5,308 bases of DNA. It comes from Anaerolineaceae bacterium (GTDB lineage Bacteria; Chloroflexota; Anaerolineae; Anaerolineales; Anaerolineaceae). Below, piece by piece: positions 1 to 5,212 of this stretch; position 1 is the first letter of the stretch; every line of letters begins with the position of its first letter. The notes under the pieces were generated by a model that had not been told where the DNA came from, did no database searches, and saw only the letters and a list, made by a program, of their open reading frames with translations. The stretch lies in NCBI GenBank assembly GCA_021107195.1, contig JAIOTF010000082.1:1-5308 (forward strand). The letters are read 5' to 3'. The position numbers and the translations under genes are program-made.

Positions 1-735
1 CATGAGGATCGCGACCTTTTTGACGGCGGGTTCAAGGGTTAAAATCGGCTGCCATTTGACTCTGTCGTGCAGAAGAGCGGGAACCTGAATCAGCATATGC
101 AGACCAGCTCCAATAACAGCGCCCCAGGCAACACCAAAGACGCCATATTGTGGCGACAGCAGGAGTGTTCCCAGAATGATGCCCAGGCTGTACATGCTCG
201 GCAAAATGGCAGGAATGATAAAGTGTTGGTGGGCGTAGAGTGTGGCGGTGAAGATGCTGCTGACGGCAAAAAGTATAGTAGAAAGAAGCAAGATACGCAT
301 CAACTGCACCGTCATGAGCTGCACTTCGGGCGAATAACTGGCACCCACACCCCAACGGCCACTGACCAGCCAGGGAGCGGAAAATGCAGAAAGCAGGGAG
401 GCTCCACAGGTTATCAGAAAAATGATATTGACTACCTGGCTAAAAAGGTGATTGGGACGGTCGGGGTCACCTTTGCCGAGGAGTTCAGTGTAGACGGGAA
501 TGAAGGCGAAGCTGAGTGCACCACCAGAAAGCATGGTGAAGAGCAGTTCGGGGACGACGTTGGCGGCTGTGAATGCATCCAGGGCTGACCCTGTGCCGAA
601 CTGGCCGGCAATGATGCGCTGCCGGATCAGGCCAACGATGATCGATATTCCCCAACCGATCATCACGATCAAAGTCGAACCAGCGATTCGATTGGTTCTG
701 GACGAGGTCTTATTCGGAACTTTTTCTGCTGCCAT
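1..735 (-). CDS. murJ: MurJ/MviN-family lipid II flippase, N-terminal part (cut by the window edge)
   Basis: An open frame of 245 codons without a stop runs from an ATG at 735 to the left edge, so the C-terminal half is missing. MurJ proteins are polytopic MATE-like (MOP superfamily) membrane proteins that flip lipid II across the cytoplasmic membrane for peptidoglycan synthesis. Seen here: a short polar N-terminus, then hydrophobic segments near residues 17-37, 101-124, 146-166, 172-193 and 198-222. Family landmarks are 'LDAF' (D53), 'LSGGALSFAFIPVYTELL' (69-86), 'APWLV' (120-124) and 'GVAWGAVIGAGLHMLIQVPAL' near 201-221. Against E. coli MurJ as I recall it, R24 and D39 are kept (R38, D53), but R18 and R52 become I32 and F66. 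The start is supported by AAAAGG 6 nt upstream. It follows hisE by 40 nt on the same strand and may be partly co-transcribed. The family call is firm; lipid II as substrate is inferred. Confidence 0.88.
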   Translation of the reverse strand, partial: MAAEKVPNKTSSRTNRIAGSTLIVMIGWGISIIVGLIRQRIIAGQFGTGSALDAFTAANVVPELLFTMLSGGALSFAFIPVYTELLGKGDPDRPNHLFSQVVNIIFLITCGASLLSAFSAPWLVSGRWGVGASYSPEVQLMTVQLMRILLLSTILFAVSSIFTATLYAHQHFIIPAILPSMYSLGIILGTLLLSPQYGVFGVAWGAVIGAGLHMLIQVPALLHDRVKWQPILTLEPAVKKVAILM

Positions 736-752
736 TCTTAACCTTTTTCTTG

Positions 753-772
753 AATTGCTAAAAAGAGCAATT
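753..772 (-). other. Perfect 7-bp inverted repeat between hisE and murJ
   Basis: On the minus strand AATTGCT and AGCAATT form a perfect 7-bp stem around a 6-nt loop CTTTTT. The element lies just after the hisE stop codon and just before the murJ ribosome binding site. The stem is AT-rich and is not followed by a run of T on either strand, so it does not look like a standard intrinsic terminator. It could be a weak attenuating hairpin, an RNA processing or 3'-end stabilising element, an operator, or chance. Confidence 0.4.
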
Positions 773-775
773 ATC

Positions 776-1060
776 TTATCCCTGCGGGCGATGACGTTTT
801 TCCAACTCTTCCAGAATATCAGCCGGAGCAAGGCCGCTGTCTGCAAGCAGAACGAGGGCGTGGTAGGTCAGGTCAGCAACTTCTTCGATCAGGCGCTGTT
901 TGCCCTGGCCTTTGGCAGCAAGAATCACTTCTACTGATTCTTCACCAACTTTTTTCAGGATCTCGTCCTGTCCTTTTCTGAAAAGATAGGCCGTGTATGA
1001 GCCTTCAACGGGATTCTCCTGTCGATCCAGAATGATGTTATACAGTTCAGTAAGAGTCAT
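776..1060 (-). CDS. hisE: Phosphoribosyl-ATP pyrophosphohydrolase (HisE)
   Basis: HisE hydrolyses phosphoribosyl-ATP to phosphoribosyl-AMP and pyrophosphate, the second step of histidine synthesis, in the cytoplasm. The 94-residue product is the usual length for a stand-alone HisE. It belongs to the all-alpha MazG-like NTP pyrophosphohydrolase group. Seen: 'SYTAYLF' (21-27), 'KKVGEESVEVILAAK' (36-50) with metal-binding E40, E41 and E44, and 'LIEEVADLTYHALVLL' (57-72) with E60 and D63, together giving the EExxE...ExxD pattern. The ATG at 1060 has a strong GGAGG 4 nt upstream. It lies 63 nt after hisI, a wider gap than elsewhere in the cluster, with no terminator-like structure between them. 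hisI and hisE are separate genes, not fused. Confidence 0.97.
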   Translation of the reverse strand: MTLTELYNIILDRQENPVEGSYTAYLFRKGQDEILKKVGEESVEVILAAKGQGKQRLIEEVADLTYHALVLLADSGLAPADILEELEKRHRPQG

Positions 1061-1064
1061 GATG

Positions 1065-1069
1065 CCTCC
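1065..1069 (-). promoter_or_regulatory. Ribosome binding site of hisE
   Basis: GGAGG on the minus strand, 4 nt before the hisE ATG. It is among the strongest Shine-Dalgarno matches in the window and fixes the start. Unlike hisH, hisA and hisF, hisE therefore need not depend on coupling to the gene before it. Confidence 0.75.
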
Positions 1070-1123
1070 AATAGATGAGAGAAAAGCGGTGTCAATGGGT
1101 TTTCAAAGACATGCATTAACTTA

Positions 1124-1450
1124 TTATACGGTGACAGGATTGTGAAAGCAGGTTACTTTACCTGTATGGCAGGCAGGACCCGCTGGTACAACCTTAACCA
1201 GAATGGCGTCCCCATCACAATCCAGCGACAAGTCTACCACCGTTTGTGTGTTGCCTGAAGTTGCGCCTTTGTGCCATAATTCCTGGCGGCTGCGTGACCA
1301 GAAATGCGTTTCGTTGGTTTGTAATGTCATTTCGAGCGATTGTGCATTCATATAGGCCAGCATTAGAACCTGGCCGGTGTTGTTGTCCTGGACAATAGCA
1401 GGGATCAATCCCTTTTCATCATATTTGGGTAAAATATTGACGTTCATCAT
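1124..1450 (-). CDS. hisI: Phosphoribosyl-AMP cyclohydrolase (HisI)
   Basis: HisI opens the purine ring of phosphoribosyl-AMP to give ProFAR, the third step of histidine synthesis. It is a zinc- and magnesium-dependent cytoplasmic dimer. The 108-residue product shows the whole family signature: 'LMLAYMN' (29-35), 'THFWSRSRQELWHKGATSGN' (48-67), the DxDxD metal site 'DCDGD' (77-81, with C78), and 'ACHTGKVTCF' (93-102) with zinc ligands C94 and C101. There is no HisE domain attached. The start is one of two tandem ATGs at 1450 or 1447; GGAAC lies just upstream and suits either. The gene begins only 39 bp from the divergent acetyltransferase gene, so either its promoter overlaps that gene or it relies on readthrough from hisF across it. 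Confidence 0.97.
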   Translation of the reverse strand: MMNVNILPKYDEKGLIPAIVQDNNTGQVLMLAYMNAQSLEMTLQTNETHFWSRSRQELWHKGATSGNTQTVVDLSLDCDGDAILVKVVPAGPACHTGKVTCFHNPVTV

Positions 1451-1466
1451 TTTAGTTCCGTAGATA
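1437..1466 (+). promoter_or_regulatory. Possible promoter for the plus-strand acetyltransferase gene
   Basis: TTGACG (1437-1442) is a 5/6 match to a sigma-70 -35 box. After an 18-bp spacer comes TAGATA (1461-1466), a poor 3/6 match to a -10 box. A start a few bases downstream would give a leader of about 15 nt before the GNAT start codon. The -35 box would lie inside the first codons of hisI. The gap is only 39 bp, so a promoter must be in or close to it. This particular pair is a weak prediction. Confidence 0.22.
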
Positions 1467-1480
1467 GCATCCTTTTTTGT

Positions 1481-1484
1481 GAGG
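1481..1484 (+). promoter_or_regulatory. Ribosome binding site of the GNAT gene
   Basis: GAGG, within GAGGTGAG, lies 5 nt before the ATG at 1490. It favours that ATG over the in-frame GTG at 1484, which would overlap the Shine-Dalgarno sequence itself. Confidence 0.6.
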
Positions 1485-1489
1485 TGAGA

Positions 1490-1930
1490 ATGATTGAAAA
1501 ATTAACGATCCGGGCAGCTGAGCTGCGTGATTCACAGGCGATTGGCGATCTGTGCGGTCAATTGGGGTATGAAGTGGATCGCGATCGCATGCAGCGGCGA
1601 TTCATGCAAATCATGCAAGACCCCGCCCAAATACTGCGTGTAGCCAGCGATAATTGTAACGGGTTGGCTGGCTGGGCGCACGCTTTGCCGGTGTGCTACC
1701 TGGAAGCTGAAGCGTTCATCGAAATTGGCGGATTGGTTGTGAACAAATCCTGCCGCAGGATGGGAATAGGTCAGGCATTAATGACATCGGTGGAGGATTG
1801 GGCCAGAGAAATCGGGATAACGACGATCCGGCTGCGCTCCAATATCAATCGCCAGGGGGCACACCAATTTTATCGCAACATTGGTTATGAAATTGTTAAA
1901 CAGCAATATACATTCGTCAAAAAGCTTTAA
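1490..1930 (+). CDS. GNAT-family N-acetyltransferase, substrate unknown
   Basis: This 146-residue protein is a single-domain GCN5-related acetyltransferase, predicted to move an acetyl group from acetyl-CoA to an amine. Seen: an N-terminal 'IRAAELRDSQAIGDLCGQLG' stretch (7-26) typical of strand 1 and helix 1; 'IEIGGLVVNKSCRRMGIGQA' (77-96), which is motif A with the acetyl-CoA pyrophosphate loop RRMGIG (89-94); and the C-terminal 'NRQGAHQFYRNIGYEIVKQQ' (120-139), with Y128 at the position often used as general acid. The acceptor cannot be named. It is the only plus-strand gene here and sits between hisF and hisI. Its TAA shares four bases with the hisF stop codon, so any his readthrough would be antisense to it. 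A histidine-related role is not supported by sequence. An in-frame GTG at 1484 is the alternative start. Confidence 0.9.
   Translation: MIEKLTIRAAELRDSQAIGDLCGQLGYEVDRDRMQRRFMQIMQDPAQILRVASDNCNGLAGWAHALPVCYLEAEAFIEIGGLVVNKSCRRMGIGQALMTSVEDWAREIGITTIRLRSNINRQGAHQFYRNIGYEIVKQQYTFVKKL
1927..1930. other. Shared palindromic stop (TTAA) of convergent hisF and GNAT genes
   Basis: TTAA at this site holds TAA on both strands: the plus-strand stop of the acetyltransferase at 1928-1930 and the minus-strand stop of hisF at 1927-1929. There is no intergenic space, so any terminator for either gene must lie inside the other. No GC-rich hairpin with a T-run was found nearby. Confidence 0.9.
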
Positions 1931-2712
1931 TGTTCAACAGGAATATTCCGAACAGGGATGTCTGCTTGTGACAGGTAGCTTTTCAGTTTGGGGATGTAGA
2001 GCTTGCCATCGTGAAAAAGCGAGGCAGCCAGCGCGGCGTCTGCTTTGCCGTCTGTCAGCACTTCAGCAAAATGCGCCATTGTGCCAGCTCCGCCAGAAGC
2101 AATAACAGGCACATTGACTGCTTCTGAGACAGTGCGGGTCAAGGCGATATCATAACCGGACAGCGTACCATCTGCATCCATGCTGGTCAGGAGGATTTCC
2201 CCGGCACCAGCAGCCACGCCTTGAACCACCCATTCGATGGCGTCGAGACCTGTGGGGGTGCGCCCGCCGTTGATGACCACCTCCCAGCGCGGTTCTGTGC
2301 CTGAATCCGATATACGGCGAGCGTCAACAGCAAGCACAATACACTGACTGCCAAAACGCTGTGCGCCTTCCGAGAGTAAGTTGGGATCATGCACAGCGGC
2401 TGAGTTGACACTGACCTTGTCAGCGCCTGCCAGCAGCATTTTACGCATGTCTTCAACGGTACGAATACCGCCGCCCACTGCCAGGGGCATGAAGACCTGG
2501 TCGGCAACGCGTTCAACGGTTTTGATGGCGGTTGCCCGGCCTTCGGGAGTCGCCGATATATCGAGAAAGACCAGTTCGTCTGCACCTGCCTGGTCGTAAA
2601 TCTTCGCCTGCTCCACGGGGTCGCCCGCATCGCGCAGGTTGACAAAATGCACTCCTTTGACCACTCTGCCTTCGGCGATATCGAGACAGGGAATGATACG
2701 TTTTGCAAGCAT
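1927..2712 (-). CDS. hisF: Imidazole glycerol phosphate synthase, cyclase subunit (HisF)
   Basis: HisF uses ammonia made by HisH to convert PRFAR into imidazole glycerol phosphate and AICAR, joining histidine and purine metabolism. The 261-residue (beta/alpha)8 barrel is close to the usual length. Seen: 'RIIPCLDIAEGRVVKG' (5-20) with catalytic D11 and K19, 'ELVFLDISAT' (46-55), 'PLAVGGGIR' (76-84), 'GADKVSVNSAA' (96-106), 'CIVLAVDARR' (124-133) with catalytic D130, then 'GEILLTSMDADGT' and 'VPVIASGGAG', the second phosphate site. D11 and D130 fall at the same numbers as in the Thermotoga enzyme. The ATG is 5 nt after the hisA stop. AAGGG inside the end of hisA, 9 nt before the ATG, implies coupled translation. 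The stop codon overlaps that of the convergent GNAT gene. Confidence 0.98.
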   Translation of the reverse strand: MLAKRIIPCLDIAEGRVVKGVHFVNLRDAGDPVEQAKIYDQAGADELVFLDISATPEGRATAIKTVERVADQVFMPLAVGGGIRTVEDMRKMLLAGADKVSVNSAAVHDPNLLSEGAQRFGSQCIVLAVDARRISDSGTEPRWEVVINGGRTPTGLDAIEWVVQGVAAGAGEILLTSMDADGTLSGYDIALTRTVSEAVNVPVIASGGAGTMAHFAEVLTDGKADAALAASLFHDGKLYIPKLKSYLSQADIPVRNIPVEH

Positions 2713-2717
2713 AGGAA

Positions 2718-3461
2718 TTAACCCTTTCTCCCTTTGAACAGTTCTTCGGTTTGAATGCTGCCTTCGTAGAGCGCTCGTCCGATGATCACGCCAGGTAATC
2801 CGGCTTCCTGGATGGCGGTTACATCTTCAATGAGGTTAACTCCGCCTGAAGCGATCACTTGCAGGCCGGTATCTTGTGCAAGCTGCAAGGTGGCTTTCAG
2901 GTTGACCCCGGTTTGCAGGCCGTCTCGGGCGATGTCGGTAAATACGATCCAGCGCAGCCCCATTGTCTGAAAGGTTTGCCCGAGGCTTACAGCAGTTTGG
3001 TTGGACGATTCCTGCCAACCGCGCACATGGACGACGCCATCGCGTGCGTCAAGGCTGACAGCAACCCGCTCGGCACCCCAACGGTTTACAGCTTGCTGTA
3101 CCAATTCAGGCCGGCGTACTGCCGCGGTACCCAGGATAACCCGATTGACGCCCATGGCCAGGATGCGTTCGGCATCCTGCAAGCTGCGCAGGCCGCCGCC
3201 AAATTGAACAGGAATTTTGCGGGCGACAGCCACTTTTAAAATGGATTGGAGGGCTTCTTGGTTGGTGGTGTCAGTTTCTTCAAATGCTCCATCCAGATTG
3301 ACAACATGCAGCCATTGTGCCCCTTCATCCAACCAGCGAGCAGCCACATTGGCGGGGTCGCTGGCGTAGTTGGTCTGGCGATTGGGGTCACCCTCTTTTA
3401 GACGCACCACCTGACCCTTTCTCAGGTCAATGGCGGGGAAAATTATGAAATCAGATTCCAT
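2718..3461 (-). CDS. hisA: ProFAR isomerase (HisA)
   Basis: HisA performs the Amadori rearrangement of ProFAR to PRFAR, the fourth pathway step, supplying the substrate of HisF/HisH. It is a 247-residue (beta/alpha)8 barrel paralogous to HisF. Seen: 'FPAIDLRKGQVVRL' (8-21) with catalytic base D12, 'LHVVNLDGA' (51-59), 'VQFGGGLRS' (85-93), 'RVILGTAAV' (107-115), 'VAVSLDARDG' (133-142), 'VFTDIARDGLQTGVN' (173-187) with D176 as the likely second catalytic aspartate, and 'VIASGGV' then 'GVIIGRALYEG' near the end. The TrpF-type dual-substrate PriA role of actinobacteria cannot be excluded by eye but is not expected. The ATG lies 12 nt after the NYN gene stop, with AAGGAA 6 nt upstream, starting right at that stop codon. 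Confidence 0.97.
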   Translation of the reverse strand: MESDFIIFPAIDLRKGQVVRLKEGDPNRQTNYASDPANVAARWLDEGAQWLHVVNLDGAFEETDTTNQEALQSILKVAVARKIPVQFGGGLRSLQDAERILAMGVNRVILGTAAVRRPELVQQAVNRWGAERVAVSLDARDGVVHVRGWQESSNQTAVSLGQTFQTMGLRWIVFTDIARDGLQTGVNLKATLQLAQDTGLQVIASGGVNLIEDVTAIQEAGLPGVIIGRALYEGSIQTEELFKGRKG

Positions 3462-3473
3462 TGCAGGTTCCTT

Positions 3474-4556
3474 TCAGAATTGTGTGGTTTCTGCGTTCAT
3501 CAGAAAAGTTTTTATGTCGGTTGTTGTAAAGTCTGGTTGTTTGAGGCGGCTGTCCTGGAGGATGCCGCACGCTAACAACAGTTTTAACCAGTATTTGCTT
3601 TCAGAACTGCTGAGATTCAGATATTCCTTCAATGCTCTGCGCCAGTCAGCGCGGGTGGGCGGTGGCTTTTTGGATTCAGCAATGACTGCGACGACATACA
3701 AGATTTCCGCCGCTTGTGCGAAAGCCGGCCGCGGTTCCATGACCACGATCTTTCCGTATAGTCTTTCTTCGCGCAAAGAGATGCAGTTAACACCTGCTTC
3801 GCTTTGCCACAGGTCAATGGCCTGTTCTGAACGTGCGTGATCCAGAAGGCGATTGGCCGAAGAGGGGCCAAGAGCGGCCTTGATCAGGTTTGCCGGGATG
3901 GCGGTACTGAACTCCCGGCGGAATTCTGCGATCATCTTGACGCCTTTTTGGTAGGGCTTGGCCTTTTCCTGAACGGGAGAAGCTGACAAAATTTTGGGCT
4001 CAGGTTTCTTCTCTGGTTGAGTTTCTTGAAAAGGAATGCAAAGATAGCGTTCATTAAGGATATGGTTTGCAGAGCCGGGGTCTGGCAGGATGAACTGTAC
4101 TTGCCTGCCAGCTAGCACCAGGCGGTCAGCCACCGCGGCAAAGGCACCGTCTCCAGTGATGAAGAGATACACATCAGCAGAGTTTCTAGCAGCGTGCAGG
4201 CCTGCTTGAAAAGCCAGCGCCATGTCACTGTAATTGTGTATAACGTGTTTTTTCCCGGGACTTGATTTTTGCGAATGGTGATGTTGATACGGCTCGAAGC
4301 TATCGACATTGATGATCTGTGAAAACTGATTGAGGCCGCCAAGCTGTTTGTTATAGTGGCTGAAATTGGCGGCGGCGTATGTATCATCTTTCGTCAAATT
4401 CCCCGCATTTTGATTGACATACTCTGCTAAAGATTCGAAATCGATCGATGGAGAGGCACCAAAATCACCAACACCCTGTTTGTGCAAATTCTTCAGGGTG
4501 GTGTAGAGGTTTTCGAAGTCAATGAATAACGCGGCACGGATAGTTGAGTTGATCAT
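3474..4556 (-). CDS. NYN-domain (LabA/DUF88-like, PIN-like fold) protein embedded in the his operon
   Basis: The 360-residue product is not a histidine enzyme. Residues 6-158 look like a NYN domain, a PIN/FLAP-like nuclease fold usually linked to RNA processing: 'AALFIDFENLY' (8-18), 'YSDMALAFQAGLHA' (109-122), and 'VYLFITGDGAFAAVADRLVLAGRQVQFIL' near 129-157. D13, D111 and D136 keep three acidic positions. The aspartate usual at 117 is Q, and that usual at 138 (GDSDF) is A, so activity may be altered or lost. A charged, proline-rich linker (about 178-204) leads to a region (205-265, 'ANRLLDHARSEQAIDLWQ') that could be a winged helix, and a second helical region (278-352). No signal peptide or membrane segment is seen. 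It begins 25 nt after hisH and ends 12 nt before hisA, so it is probably co-transcribed. Its ribosome site is weak (AGGAA, 14 nt away). Function unknown. Confidence 0.85.
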   Translation of the reverse strand: MINSTIRAALFIDFENLYTTLKNLHKQGVGDFGASPSIDFESLAEYVNQNAGNLTKDDTYAAANFSHYNKQLGGLNQFSQIINVDSFEPYQHHHSQKSSPGKKHVIHNYSDMALAFQAGLHAARNSADVYLFITGDGAFAAVADRLVLAGRQVQFILPDPGSANHILNERYLCIPFQETQPEKKPEPKILSASPVQEKAKPYQKGVKMIAEFRREFSTAIPANLIKAALGPSSANRLLDHARSEQAIDLWQSEAGVNCISLREERLYGKIVVMEPRPAFAQAAEILYVVAVIAESKKPPPTRADWRRALKEYLNLSSSESKYWLKLLLACGILQDSRLKQPDFTTTDIKTFLMNAETTQF

Positions 4557-4581
4557 GAGGGAGGGTTACTTTCCTGAATAG

Positions 4582-5202
4582 TTAAACCTTGAAGAAATTC
4601 GCTAAAATTGTCTGTCCTACACGTTGGCTTTTTTCCGGATGGAACTGAACGCCGAAGATATTATCTTTTTGCACGGCAGATGTAAAATCAATCAAATAGT
4701 CCGTTCTGGCGCTGGTTAAAGCCCGGTTCCGGGGCAGGCAGTAATATGCGTGGTTGAAGTAGGCGTGACATCCATCGGGCAGTCCTTTGAAGAGAGAAGT
4801 GGAATCCTTCCTAAACCAGAGTTGATTCCAACCGGTGTGCGGGATTTTGAAACCAGGCTTGTCCCCGAAACGAAGTACTTTCCCGGGAAGAAGGTCAAGT
4901 CCGGGGTATTTTCCCATTTCGGTGCTGTACGAAAAGAGAGCCTGCATGCCCACGCAGATGCCAAAGATGGGCGTTCCGCGCACTGCTGCTTCCTGTAAGG
5001 CGGGAATCAAGGCATATTGCTTGAGGCCTTCGATAAAGCCGCCAAAGGCGCCTACGCCCGGCAGGATGATCCGGCCAGCAGATTGCAGATCCTGCGGGTC
5101 TTTGCTGAGCTTGATCGAGAAGCCGAGCGTTAGGGGAGCATTGTAACCTGAGTGCAGGTTCCCAGTCCCGCCATCAATGAGAAGAGCACCGTATTTTTGC
5201 AT
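4582..5202 (-). CDS. hisH: Imidazole glycerol phosphate synthase, glutaminase subunit (HisH)
   Basis: HisH is the class I glutamine amidotransferase that hydrolyses glutamine and channels ammonia to HisF. The 206-residue product has the complete catalytic set: nucleophile C83 in 'GICVGMQ' (81-87), H188 and E190 in 'FGVQFHPEKSQ' (183-193), plus the oxyanion-strand 'LPGVGAFG' (47-54) and HisH-specific 'IPHTGWNQL' (120-128) and 'AYFNHAYYC' (147-155; more often YFVHSYY). The N-terminus 'LLIDGGTGNLHS' replaces the common IVDYGxGNLxS. The ATG at 5202 is preferred because AGGAG lies 5 nt upstream. An in-frame GTG at 5223 would add 7 residues and overlap the end of hisB. It starts 8 nt after the hisB stop and forms an operon with it. 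Its partner hisF lies two genes downstream. Confidence 0.97.
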   Translation of the reverse strand: MQKYGALLIDGGTGNLHSGYNAPLTLGFSIKLSKDPQDLQSAGRIILPGVGAFGGFIEGLKQYALIPALQEAAVRGTPIFGICVGMQALFSYSTEMGKYPGLDLLPGKVLRFGDKPGFKIPHTGWNQLWFRKDSTSLFKGLPDGCHAYFNHAYYCLPRNRALTSARTDYLIDFTSAVQKDNIFGVQFHPEKSQRVGQTILANFFKV

Positions 5203-5207
5203 GAAAT

Positions 5208-5212
5208 CTCCT
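5208..5212 (-). promoter_or_regulatory. Ribosome binding site of hisH, overlapping the hisB stop codon
   Basis: AGGAG, 5 nt before the hisH ATG, is part of TAGGAG whose TAG ends hisB. This decides the ATG at 5202 over the GTG at 5223, and it suggests hisH translation is coupled to hisB. Confidence 0.7.

Noticed and set aside
67..588. A 173-codon plus-strand open frame
   Set aside because: It lies antisense to the murJ frame, which has clear family motifs. Its product is low-complexity, polar and shows no recognisable domain.
1090..1095. Perfect minus-strand TTGACA in the hisI-hisE gap as a hisE promoter -35 box
   Set aside because: At the right spacing there is only TATTGG or ATTGGA, which overlaps the hisE ribosome site. 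A start there would leave no room for the Shine-Dalgarno sequence in the transcript.
1581..1588. GCGATCGC palindrome resembling cyanobacterial HIP1
   Set aside because: I noticed only a single copy in the window, inside the GNAT coding region. One occurrence is plausible by chance and does not indicate a cyanobacterium.
2187..2708. A 173-codon minus-strand frame inside hisF
   Set aside because: It is an alternative frame of hisF, which has all its catalytic motifs in the main frame. The product looks like random translation.
2859..3239. A 126-codon plus-strand frame opposite hisA
   Set aside because: It is an antisense shadow of a fully conserved hisA, with no plausible ribosome site or domain.
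3430..3840. A 136-codon plus-strand frame opposite the 3' part of the NYN gene
   Set aside because: The product shows no domain, and the minus-strand gene fills the region with good spacing to its neighbours.
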